DNA of 13,895 nt from JBBDNV01 sp040877415. GTDB lineage: Bacteria > Planctomycetota > Planctomycetia > Pirellulales > PALSA-1355. Location: assembly GCA_040877415.1 (NCBI GenBank), contig JBBDNV010000159.1:1-13895 (forward strand), in the 5' to 3' direction. The translations under genes and the position numbers were made by a program. Numbering within the stretch: position 1 is the stretch's first letter; each line of letters starts with the position of its first letter. The notes under the pieces are model-generated. The model had not been told where the DNA came from. It ran no database searches and saw only the letters and a list, made by a program, of their open reading frames with translations. This document shows positions 1-7,793 of the stretch, piece after piece.

Positions 1-258
1 TTTCTGCGCTACCTGGGCGAAGTGGCCACCGCCGTCAGCACGATCAACCGCACCGACCGCAAAAAGCTCTACGACCAACTGCTGCTGGCGGCCAAGCGAA
101 AAACGGCCACCGCCGACGTCAAGCTCGACCAGCGCGGCCGCGTCGTCGACCCGTCCGAGGGCGAGCTGGAAACCGACCCCAACGTGCTGATCGTCGACGA
201 CGCCCAGGGATACGCCCTCCGCAGTGGGGAACCGCAAAATGGCCAAAAGAGCTCGTAA
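1..258 (+). CDS. top6B: DNA topoisomerase VI subunit B, C-terminal fragment (5' end outside window)
   Basis: The reading frame is open from the first base of the window and ends at a stop at 256-258, so this is the last 85 or so codons of a longer gene. The visible part starts FLRYLGEVATAVSTINRTD, continues as a basic helical segment and ends in a low-complexity acidic tail. I recognise the FLRYLGEVA...INRTDRKKLY segment as the C-terminal end of bacterial Top6B, but the diagnostic GHKL ATPase and transducer domains lie upstream and cannot be seen. The strongest support is context: the next gene, overlapping by 20 bases in another frame, is clearly subunit A, and the two subunits form the A2B2 type IIB topoisomerase that relaxes and decatenates DNA using ATP. 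The overlap suggests translational coupling. Confidence 0.78.
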   Translation, partial: FLRYLGEVATAVSTINRTDRKKLYDQLLLAAKRKTATADVKLDQRGRVVDPSEGELETDPNVLIVDDAQGYALRSGEPQNGQKSS

Positions 259-1399
259 ATCGCCCGCCGAGGACGGCAACGGCAAAGCCAAACAGACCGC
301 GCTTTCGGATCGCGACAAGAAAACCCTGCGCGACCTGGTCGCCCTGGCCGACCGGATTGTCGTCGACGCCGGAAAGAAGCGCGATCCGTATCTCGACATC
401 CCGGCGCGCACCCTGTCGAACATCCGCTACAACAAATCGAAGCGGTTCATTGAGATGGGATCCAACAAGAATCGCCGCCAATTGTTCAACCTCTCTCAGG
501 CGAAGAGCTACATGCAGACCGTGCTGGTCGCCAGCGGTTGCAAACAATTAATCGACGAACAAAAGACCAACAGCATCCGGGGTCTGTTCTACCAGCTTAA
601 GCGCGACATCGAGGGCACGAAGGAGGAAACGTTCGAGACGCAGGACGAGTGCGACCCGGTGATCGAAGACGTTGAGGTGATGCTGAGCACCCTGCGCGAG
701 GAGTTGCACGTTTTCGCCGCCAACCGCGGCAGTATCATTGGGCCGATCGTGCTGACCGACTCGGGCGACTCAATCGACTGCTCGCGGATGGGCTCCGGCG
801 GATATACGATCCCCTCGATCGTCGAGCCGGAGGTGATCCAGTTCGACAAGTGCGACGCGAAGTTCATTCTGCACGTCGAAAAAGACACGGTCTGGCGGCG
901 GTTCAACGAGGACAAGTTCTGGAAGACGCATACGTGCATCCTCACGCACGGCGGAGGACAGCCGCCCCGCGGCGTGCGCCGGCTCTTGTACCGGCTGCAC
1001 AACGAATTGGGCCTTCCCGTGTACTGCCTGTTGGACAACGACCCGTGGGGATACTACATCTACAGCGTCCTCAAGCAGGGCTCGATCAACCTGGCCTATG
1101 AATCGAAGCGGATGGCGATCCCAGAGGCGAAGTTCCTGGGCCTGCGGAGCAAGGATTATGAGCGTTGCCAGTTGAAGCCCAGCGTGAAGATCAGCCTCAG
1201 CGAGCAGGACATCAAGCGCGCCAAGCAGATCGCCGGCTATCCGTGGTTCGCCCACCACAAAGCCTGGCAAAAGGAAATCGAGCTGATGCTCAAAAACGGC
1301 TTCAAGCTGGAGGTCGAATCGCTGATTTCCAAGAACATCAGCTACGTCACGGAAAGCTACACGCCCGAGCGCCTGGCCGCCGGCGATTGGCTGGATTGA
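239..1399 (+). CDS. top6A: DNA topoisomerase VI subunit A (Spo11/Top6A family)
   Basis: This is the DNA-cleaving subunit of topoisomerase VI, 386 residues, close to the usual family length. The 5Y-CAP domain comes first: the motif NSIRGLFYQLKR places the likely catalytic tyrosine at residue 118, which would form the 5'-phosphotyrosyl link to DNA. The Toprim domain follows, with HVEKD (Glu214) and LLDNDPWGYYI (Asp266 and Asp268) as the expected Mg2+ ligands. All key residues are present, so the enzyme looks active. I chose ATG at 239 because GGGGA at 226-230 is well spaced before it; an in-frame GTG at 224 would add five residues. The gene overlaps the end of subunit B, so the two are probably co-expressed. 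It faces the oxidoreductase gene at 1429 across only 29 bases, with no clear terminator between them. Topoisomerase VI is mainly archaeal and plant; its presence in planctomycetes is known but unusual for bacteria. Confidence 0.95.
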   Translation: MAKRARKSPAEDGNGKAKQTALSDRDKKTLRDLVALADRIVVDAGKKRDPYLDIPARTLSNIRYNKSKRFIEMGSNKNRRQLFNLSQAKSYMQTVLVASGCKQLIDEQKTNSIRGLFYQLKRDIEGTKEETFETQDECDPVIEDVEVMLSTLREELHVFAANRGSIIGPIVLTDSGDSIDCSRMGSGGYTIPSIVEPEVIQFDKCDAKFILHVEKDTVWRRFNEDKFWKTHTCILTHGGGQPPRGVRRLLYRLHNELGLPVYCLLDNDPWGYYIYSVLKQGSINLAYESKRMAIPEAKFLGLRSKDYERCQLKPSVKISLSEQDIKRAKQIAGYPWFAHHKAWQKEIELMLKNGFKLEVESLISKNISYVTESYTPERLAAGDWLD

Positions 1400-1428
1400 T
1401 GACATGGGGGCGTCTTGACGTGGCGGCT

Positions 1429-2418
1429 CTACGGCTTGAGCACGATCTTTCCGGCCAGCGTGCCGGACATGTGAATCGTGCTGGCTTCCTGTAAACGGTG
1501 CGCGGCGACGGCCTGGTCCAGCGGCAGCACGCGGTCGATGTTGGGTTTCAGCTTGCCGGCCGCGTGCCAGCGGTTGATGTCTTCGGCCGCGGCCCGCTGT
1601 TCCTCGGGCGTGAAGATGAACATGGCAAATCCGAACAGCGAACAACCCTTGACGTAAAACGGGCCGACGGGAAAGGTCGGCCGGGCGTCGCGGCCGGCCA
1701 TCACGACCATGCGTCCGCGCGTCGCCAGCAGGCTCACGGTGCGGTCGAAATTCGGCTCGCGCAGCGTTTCCCACCAGACGTTGACGCCCTGCGGGGCGAA
1801 CTCCTTGATGCGCGCGTCCACGTCGTCGTTCTTGTAGTTGATCGCCAGGTCGGCCCCCAGCGCGCGGCAGCGATCGGCTTTCTCGACCGTGCCGGCCGTG
1901 GTAATCACGCGCGCGCCTTTGATCTTGGCCATTTGCACCACCGTGCTTCCCACGCCGCCCGAGCCGCCGTTGACGAACAGCGTTTCGCCGGCCACCGGCC
2001 GCAAAAGCGAAAGTCCCAGGTGCGCCGTAATGCCAACGAGCGCGAGCGCCACGGCCGCTTCGCTGGTCACCTCCGGCGGCGTCGGATAGAGCCACCCTTC
2101 GTCAACGGCCGCATATTCGGCGAACGTTCCCTGCCGCCCGTGCTGCCCCTGATTCGAACCCCACACGCGGTCGCCCGGTTTGAACAGCCTGGCCGTGGGC
2201 CCGACCGCTTCGACGACGCCGGCCAGGTCGGCGCCGATGACATGGGGAAACGACAGCCGCGCGTCCACCAGGCCGCCGCGAACGTAAGTGTCGATCGGAT
2301 TGACGTCGACCGCCTCGACTTTCACCAGCACTTGTGAATCGACGGGCTCGGGTTTGGCGAGATCGCCGATCGTGATCACCTCGGGCGGGCCGGTCTGGCG
2401 GATGAATGCGGCTTTCAT
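1429..2418 (-). CDS. Quinone oxidoreductase-like MDR family NADPH dehydrogenase
   Basis: The 329-residue product belongs to the medium-chain dehydrogenase/reductase superfamily, quinone oxidoreductase branch. The N-terminal GroES-like domain opens MKAAFIRQTGPPEV and contains VNPIDTYVRGG and the GADLAGVVEAVG segment. The Rossmann fold has the nucleotide-binding loop NGGSGGVGS at residues 150-158, followed by a GADLAINYK segment typical of NAD(P)H quinone reductases. No cysteine or histidine set for catalytic or structural zinc is visible, so a zinc-independent reductase of quinones or enones is likely; the substrate is unknown. ATG at 2418 has AAGGA 11 bases upstream. It follows the zinc-ribbon gene by 63 bases on the same strand and may be co-transcribed with it. 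Confidence 0.9.
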   Translation of the reverse strand: MKAAFIRQTGPPEVITIGDLAKPEPVDSQVLVKVEAVDVNPIDTYVRGGLVDARLSFPHVIGADLAGVVEAVGPTARLFKPGDRVWGSNQGQHGRQGTFAEYAAVDEGWLYPTPPEVTSEAAVALALVGITAHLGLSLLRPVAGETLFVNGGSGGVGSTVVQMAKIKGARVITTAGTVEKADRCRALGADLAINYKNDDVDARIKEFAPQGVNVWWETLREPNFDRTVSLLATRGRMVVMAGRDARPTFPVGPFYVKGCSLFGFAMFIFTPEEQRAAAEDINRWHAAGKLKPNIDRVLPLDQAVAAHRLQEASTIHMSGTLAGKIVLKP

Positions 2419-2481
2419 GGCGCTGTTGATCCTTTGCTGTCGGCCAACTGTTGTTGCACCCGTTTTGGCTCGGGTTTCGCG

Positions 2482-2994
2482 TCACCCGCGGCGCGCGGAT
2501 CGCCCGAGCACGACGACCAGGGCGCCGGCCTGGGCCGCGGCGGCCAGCACGACGGCAAGTCCGATGCCCCAGAACATGATTTGGCGCGGTTTCTCGTTCG
2601 GGTCCTCGGCCGGATCTTCCAAACCCTTTTCCATCTCCTGGTACACCAGCAAGGCTTCCGCCGGCGAGGCGTTTTCCACGGCCTCGGCGTCGTCGAGCGG
2701 GCTTGGCGGAATCAGCCTGGCCGGCAAATGGATCCACAGGTACGCGGCCACACCCAGCGAAGCCAGCGACCCGAGCACGAACAGGAACGCCGCGCGGTGG
2801 CGATCTTCCCAGTTTTGCCCGCGCCGCCTGGCCGGTCCGCCCGCCGCGGCGTCGGCCCGTTCCAGCTTACCGAGAGCGCGCATCGTGGGCACCTGCAATT
2901 CGGCGCCACAGGCGCAACGAATCGTTTCTCCGGCCCGGGCGGTCGAAACGGCCGTTTTTTGTCCGCACACGCAAGGCAACAGGTAGTCGGGCAT
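2482..2994 (-). CDS. Small membrane protein with N-terminal zinc ribbon-like motif
   Basis: I do not recognise a named family. The 170-residue product starts MPDYLLPCVCGQ and has two CxC pairs (Cys8, Cys10, Cys27, Cys29) arranged like a half-degenerate zinc ribbon, of the type that often opens planctomycete membrane proteins. A basic linker leads to a hydrophobic segment at about 68-89, an acidic proline-rich loop (about 98-137), and a second hydrophobic segment at about 139-164, ending in a short basic tail. A two-pass membrane protein is likely; whether the loop is cytoplasmic cannot be told. ATG at 2994 has GGA about ten bases upstream; an in-frame GTG at 3000 is possible but too close to that site. 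It lies between two oxidoreductase genes on the same strand, 87 bases after the SDR stop. Confidence 0.72.
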   Translation of the reverse strand: MPDYLLPCVCGQKTAVSTARAGETIRCACGAELQVPTMRALGKLERADAAAGGPARRRGQNWEDRHRAAFLFVLGSLASLGVAAYLWIHLPARLIPPSPLDDAEAVENASPAEALLVYQEMEKGLEDPAEDPNEKPRQIMFWGIGLAVVLAAAAQAGALVVVLGRSARRG

Positions 2995-3081
2995 GGGCAC
3001 TTTTTCCGGACACGAAGTGCGGCGCGGCTTTTAGCGCCCTGGACGATCGATCACGCGCCCGCCGCGCCGCGTCCGACCGAT

Positions 3082-3885
3082 CTATGCCGGTACGCCCGAA
3101 CCGCGGTTGGCCCACCAGGGGAGCGTGATGCCGCCGTCGACCAAGAGCGAACTTCCGGTAATATAATCGCTGGCCGGATCGCAGAAAAACACAACGGCGC
3201 GGCCGATCTCGGCCGGCTGGGCCAACCGCTTCCACGGCAACTTTTCGCTCGCCGCGGCGATCGTCTCGTCGCTGGCGAATTTTCGCTCGCCCGGCGTATC
3301 GGTCCAGCCCGGGGTCACAAGGTTGACCCGAATCTTATGCTCGACCAGTTCCAAGGCGGCCGTGCGCGCCATCTGCACGACGGCCCCTTTGGACATGTTA
3401 TAAGCCATCGAGAAGGGAATCGCGTTCTTGGCATGTGGAGAGCTAACGACGACGATGGAGCCTCCCGGGGCACCCCCGGCCCGAGCCTGGGCGATCATTT
3501 GCCGCGCCGCCGCCCGCGCCACGTGAAGGGCGCCCCACATCGTGACGTCCACCGTGCGGCGGAATTCGGCCATGTCCGCTTCATAAAACAAAGCGCGGTC
3601 GCTGTAGGCGGCGTTCGCCACCGCGATATCGAGCTGCCCGAAAGCCGCGACCGTCTCGGCCACCATCCGCTCGACCGCGGATTGCTCGGCGACGTCTCCT
3701 TGAACCAGGATGGCCCGCCGGCCGGCGCGGGTAATTCGCTCGATGGCCGCGGGGGCTTCGTGGGGATCGTCGTAGTAGTTAAAAGCAACGCTGGCACCAG
3801 CTTCCGACAACGCGACGCCCGTTGCCAAGCCGATCCCCCGGCTGGCTCCGCTCACCAGTGCAGCGCGTCCCTTGAGCACTTCCAC
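3082..3885 (-). CDS. SDR family NAD(P)-dependent oxidoreductase
   Basis: The 267-residue product is a classical short-chain dehydrogenase. It has the glycine-rich cofactor loop SGASRGIG (residues 12-19), a GDV motif near 63-65, an ANAA variant of the NNAG motif at 90-93, a catalytic serine in VVSS (148-149), and the YNMSK active-site pair Tyr162 and Lys166. The PGWTDTPGE and ITGSSLLVDGG segments are typical of the 3-oxoacyl-ACP reductase/glucose dehydrogenase-like group. The substrate cannot be named. Start choice is firm: GTG at 3885 has AAGGA eight bases upstream, and the protein begins directly with the first beta strand. It is the first gene of the leftward group and is divergent from the sigma factor gene, with 560 bases between them. 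Confidence 0.92.
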   Translation of the reverse strand: MEVLKGRAALVSGASRGIGLATGVALSEAGASVAFNYYDDPHEAPAAIERITRAGRRAILVQGDVAEQSAVERMVAETVAAFGQLDIAVANAAYSDRALFYEADMAEFRRTVDVTMWGALHVARAAARQMIAQARAGGAPGGSIVVVSSPHAKNAIPFSMAYNMSKGAVVQMARTAALELVEHKIRVNLVTPGWTDTPGERKFASDETIAAASEKLPWKRLAQPAEIGRAVVFFCDPASDYITGSSLLVDGGITLPWWANRGSGVPA

Positions 3886-4445
3886 CGCAATTTTCCTTGC
3901 ACCGCCACTGGTTCGACTCGACGCGCGCGAGCACAGCGTATGCTAACGCTCGCCACGAACACGAGCAACGCGCGCCAGCGCGCGTGCGACGGAACGAACC
4001 AACGGGTGCGCTCGAAGCAGGCTGGACCAGCGCATCGAACGAGCTAAAATTCACCGATCCGGGGGGAGGCCAAAAGCGCGCGCTTGAGTCGGAGCCTGAA
4101 AGCTTGACTGGGAAAGATACGACGAATAGGAAATATAACGCGCGCTTTTCGCCAATCGTAATTTCTTGCCAAATGGGCGCCGCGTCCAAACTACCCGACA
4201 TAAGGGTGATAGAATTTGATGGATTTCGGCGGCACGCCTGGTGATAATAGTGAGGCTCGAGGGAAATTGGTTCAATCTCGCCTGTGGTTTATTGCGCGCC
4301 TTTGCAAGTGGCCGGAGGTTTCCCGTGACCTTCCGTGCGCTCTTCGCACACCGACTAACCGCGACCCTGCCCGCCGGACTTCTCCGCTGACGGTTTTGTC
4401 GCTGCCGATACGCATCGCACCTGGTACTTCGTAGGGAGTGACGAC
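3886..4445. other. Gene-free stretch between divergent SDR and sigma factor genes
   Basis: I see no convincing gene in these 560 bases. The half near the SDR gene is very GC-rich and contains short dyads. The part from about 4100 to 4260 is clearly richer in A and T and probably carries promoters for both directions. A TAGAAT hexamer at 4210-4215 could be a plus-strand -10 element but lacks a good -35. A minus-strand TATATT lies at about 4132-4137. TTGACT at 4104-4109 is 24 bases from the plus-strand TATAAC at 4134-4139, too far for a normal pair. The long leader before the sigma factor suggests post-transcriptional control, but no known RNA family is recognised. Confidence 0.5.
3968..3985. 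repeat. Perfect 8-bp dyad upstream of SDR gene
   Basis: ACGCGCGC, two spacer bases and GCGCGCGT form a perfect inverted repeat 83 bases upstream of the SDR start. The two-base centre disfavours an RNA hairpin; a dimeric protein binding site is possible. In such GC-rich DNA the match could be chance. Confidence 0.3.
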
Positions 4446-6014
<1,569 letters not shown>

Positions 6015-6017
6015 TTT

Positions 6018-6052
6018 CCCTCTCCCCTGGCGGGAGAGGGTCAGGGTGAGGG
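6018..6052. repeat. REP-like GC-rich palindrome after rpoD
   Basis: CCCTCTCCC (6018-6026), loop CTGGC, and GGGAGAGGG (6032-6040) form a perfect 9-bp stem, followed by TCAGGGTGAGGGGG. It starts three bases after the rpoD stop. I recognise this pattern as a dispersed intergenic repeat seen in many GC-rich bacterial genomes. It could protect the mRNA 3' end or help termination. Confidence 0.7.
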
Positions 6053-6099
6053 GGCAACCCCGCAAGGTCCTGGCAGTTGAAAAACTAACAGCCCCCGTC

Positions 6100-6133
6100 G
6101 AGCCGGGCGATTCGTCGTCCGGCTCTTTTCTTT
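6100..6133 (+). terminator. Intrinsic terminator of rpoD transcript
   Basis: GAGCCGGGCGA (6100-6110) pairs with TCGTCCGGCTC (6115-6125) over 11 bp, with one G-T pair, closing a TTCG tetraloop. It is followed directly by TTTTCTTT. This is a textbook rho-independent terminator and separates the sigma factor gene from the small membrane protein gene. Confidence 0.9.
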
Positions 6134-6155
6134 GATTGCAACACACAAATCGCCG

Positions 6156-6368
6156 ATGCCCGTTTATCGATTTCATTTCAGCCTGGGGCAGATGCTCTTT
6201 CTCACCGCGGCCGTTGGCGCGTGGTTTGCCGCACTCGGCGTCTTGCCGGGGCCGTGGATGGTGTGGTTGGCGACGGTCGTGGTATACCTCACCATTGTGC
6301 TCTGCTTTTCGGCGCCTGATGATTCGTCGGGCGAAGCGGAAAAATCCCCCGGCAAAGCCGGGGGCTAA
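6156..6368 (+). CDS. Small hydrophobic membrane protein, 70 residues
   Basis: No family is recognised beyond resemblance to short planctomycete proteins that open with a basic/aromatic stretch and a FSL...LLFLTA segment. The product starts MPVYRFHFSLGQMLFLTAA and has two hydrophobic segments, about residues 8-28 and 32-51, then a short hydrophilic tail, so a two-pass inner-membrane protein is likely. No Shine-Dalgarno site precedes ATG at 6156, and an in-frame TTG at 6132 lies inside the U-tract of the preceding terminator, which argues against that longer start. The last codons (KSPGKAGG) are formed by a GC-rich palindrome, so the tail may have been acquired by repeat insertion. The coding call is moderate. 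Confidence 0.5.
   Translation: MPVYRFHFSLGQMLFLTAAVGAWFAALGVLPGPWMVWLATVVVYLTIVLCFSAPDDSSGEAEKSPGKAGG
6346..6364. repeat. 8-bp GC-rich hairpin overlapping end of small ORF
   Basis: CCCCCGGC, loop AAA and GCCGGGGG form a perfect stem whose right edge abuts the TAA stop at 6366-6368. No T-tract follows, so it is a weak intrinsic terminator at best. It resembles short palindromes scattered between planctomycete genes; that comparison is from memory. Confidence 0.55.
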
Positions 6369-6437
6369 CGGCGCGATTCCGAATTCCCGTTTGCCGACGC
6401 GACTCGGAAATCCCGTTCGCGAGCGCGCCGAAATCGT

Positions 6438-6466
6438 TTGACAATCGCTGCCGCCACTGCTACATT
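6438..6466 (+). promoter_or_regulatory. Sigma-70 promoter of the B12 riboswitch operon
   Basis: A perfect -35 box TTGACA (6438-6443) is separated by exactly 17 bases from TACATT (6461-6466), a 4-of-6 match to the -10 consensus. Transcription would begin near 6473, about eight bases before the 5' strand of the riboswitch P1 helix, which is where such a promoter would be expected. Confidence 0.75.
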
Positions 6467-6480
6467 CTGCCCCATAGCGT

Positions 6481-6687
6481 GCGTTGGTGGTCGGCGCTTC
6501 GCCTCTGAAACGCCGACGAAACAGGGAACTCCGGTGCAAAACCGGGACGGCCCCGCCGCTGTTACCGAGTGCCTAAGGAAAGCTGATTCAGTAAGCCATT
6601 GTCGCCGCGCTGTCCGCAAGCGGACCGCGAGTTTCCGACGAGAAGGCCGGCGTTTCCCAGCTCGGGAGTCAGAAGACCTACCAACGC
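6481..6687 (+). ncRNA. Cobalamin riboswitch aptamer
   Basis: This RNA element binds a cobalamin and usually turns off downstream genes when B12 is plentiful. Elements visible in order: P1 5' strand GCGTTGGT (6481-6488); P2 GTCGGCG (6490-6496) with CGCCGAC (6511-6517); the conserved GAAACAGGGAA entry; ACAG (6521-6524) with CTGT (6559-6562) enclosing hairpin CCGGT-GCAAA-ACCGG (6531-6545) and the conserved GGCCCCGCC; the GCCATTG motif (GCCACTG in most members) at 6595-6601; and the B12 box GGGAGTCAGAAGACCTACC (6664-6682). P1 closes with ACCAACGC (6680-6687), a perfect 8-bp match. The full fold and a well-placed promoter make a functional aptamer very likely. Which cobalamin form it prefers cannot be told with certainty. 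Confidence 0.96.
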
Positions 6688-6874
6688 CTGGACGGTAGCT
6701 TTCCGCGAGGGACGGAAGCTGCACAGACTCGTTGGCCTCGTTAGGACGCTGCTAATCGCTCGCTTGTGCCTCGATGGACCCGCCGGGTCGCCCTCCGCTC
6801 GCGCTGCGCGCGCCGTTGGGGCGCGATCCGACTCGTCGCTTCGTCATGCGCAGGCGGTACGCGCGTTTTGAATC
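6688..6874 (+). promoter_or_regulatory. Structured leader / candidate expression platform
   Basis: The 187 bases between aptamer and first start codon hold several hairpins. One immediately after the aptamer pairs GTAGCTTTCCG (6695-6705) with CGGAAGCTGC (6713-6722) with one bulge, in the place where cobalamin riboswitches often carry a regulatory or kissing-loop hairpin. A second, TGCGC (6847-6851) with GCGCG (6861-6865), is followed by TTTT just nine bases before the GTG start and could be a weak terminator. GAATC-GT-GATTC (6870-6881) also overlaps the start codon. No strong Shine-Dalgarno is seen. The mechanism, transcriptional or translational, is not settled by the sequence. Confidence 0.45.
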
Positions 6875-7771
6875 GTGATTCGTCCTGGTTTGACACTTTG
6901 CCGCCGATCACGCGCCGGCTTTACGCTCGTCGAGCTGCTGGTCGTCATGGCGATCGCCGGACTTCTGGTCGCGTTGTTGTTGCCGGCCGTCCAGGCCTCG
7001 CGCGAAGCGGCCCGCCGCGGAGCGTGTCTGAACAATCTGCGCCAGATCGGCGTCGGGTTGCTGGCCTATCACGACGCGGCCGGCGCGTTTCCCGTGGGCC
7101 TTCTGGATCGCAAAACCGGCGCCAACCCCAAGGGCCGGCAACTGGCCTGGAACGTGTTCCTGCTCCCGTTTATCGAAGACGAGAGCGTTTACGCCCTGGT
7201 TGACGAGTCGGCCGCCTACAACAGTGCCGCCAACCGCGCGGCCGCCGGCACCGTGCTCGCGGTTTACCTCTGCCCCAGCACGGCCTATCTGGCCGCCGAC
7301 CGCCAGGGTTTCACGACCGGCGACGTCAACGGCAACGGCGCCTGGAACCCGGGCGACGACCTGGCGTTTACCGACTACGGCGGCAATTTCGGCTATAGCG
7401 GCCTGGCGAAGCCGTACATGAACGGCGTCTTGATCTACGAGCGCGCCGTCGCGATTTCGCAAATCACCGACGGCACGGCGCACACGATCGTCGTCTCCGA
7501 AGACACGGGGCGCGGCGCGGCGTTCGACGGCCAATGGGCCAACGGCGAGAACATTTTTGACACGAGCCGCCCGATCAACGATCGCTCGATTCCCAGCTTC
7601 CTGTGGCAAAACAACGAAATGTGGAGCGATCATCCACAGGGCACACACGCGCTCGTCTGCGACGGCTCGGTCCGTTTCTTGTTCGAGCAGATCGACCTCG
7701 AAACCCTGGCGGCGTTGTGCACGCGCGCCGGCGATGAGATTACCGACAATGCGGCCCTAGGCACCCACTGA
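6875..7771 (+). CDS. DUF1559 domain protein with type IV prepilin-like N-terminus
   Basis: The 298-residue product starts with a basic leader and a prepilin peptidase site RAG|FTLVELLVV (cleavage after Gly15, Glu20 at +5), then the hydrophobic helix ending LLLPAVQASREAARR. This is the standard opening of the very large planctomycete DUF1559 (SBP_bac_10/H2TIR-like pseudopilin) family. The C-terminal part (about 250-290) has HPQGTHALVCDGSVRFL and LETLAALCTRAG, the family signature. Members are thought to be pilin-like or surface proteins; individual roles are unknown. GTG at 6875 is the earliest start, because TGA at 6869-6871 is in frame. It is the first gene behind the cobalamin riboswitch and is 22 bases from the next gene, so B12 control is expected. 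Loci for minor pseudopilins or surface assembly would fit, but no secretion ATPase is in view. Confidence 0.92.
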   Translation: MIRPGLTLCRRSRAGFTLVELLVVMAIAGLLVALLLPAVQASREAARRGACLNNLRQIGVGLLAYHDAAGAFPVGLLDRKTGANPKGRQLAWNVFLLPFIEDESVYALVDESAAYNSAANRAAAGTVLAVYLCPSTAYLAADRQGFTTGDVNGNGAWNPGDDLAFTDYGGNFGYSGLAKPYMNGVLIYERAVAISQITDGTAHTIVVSEDTGRGAAFDGQWANGENIFDTSRPINDRSIPSFLWQNNEMWSDHPQGTHALVCDGSVRFLFEQIDLETLAALCTRAGDEITDNAALGTH

Positions 7772-7793
7772 ACCAATTTGAAAGGTGTCCATC

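Noticed and set aside
770..2095. 441-codon open frame on the minus strand across top6A and the MDR gene
   Set aside because: It crosses two real genes that face each other and shows no domain of its own.
2434..4047. 537-codon open frame on the plus strand opposite the SDR and zinc-ribbon genes
   Set aside because: Antisense to two genes with clear motifs; composition is Arg/Gly/His-rich and without recognisable domains.
4104..4139. TTGACT and TATAAC as a promoter for rpoD
   Set aside because: The spacer is 24 bases, outside the working range for sigma-70 promoters, so it is only mentioned as an AT-rich region.
3897..4244. Possible 115-codon gene in the rpoD upstream stretch
   Set aside because: No ribosome site, no domain and composition that changes with local GC content; looks like non-coding DNA.
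6599..6871. Possible small gene within the riboswitch and leader
   Set aside because: The first part lies inside the conserved aptamer and the rest in the leader; the translated sequence is Arg/Ser/Ala-rich with no ribosome site.
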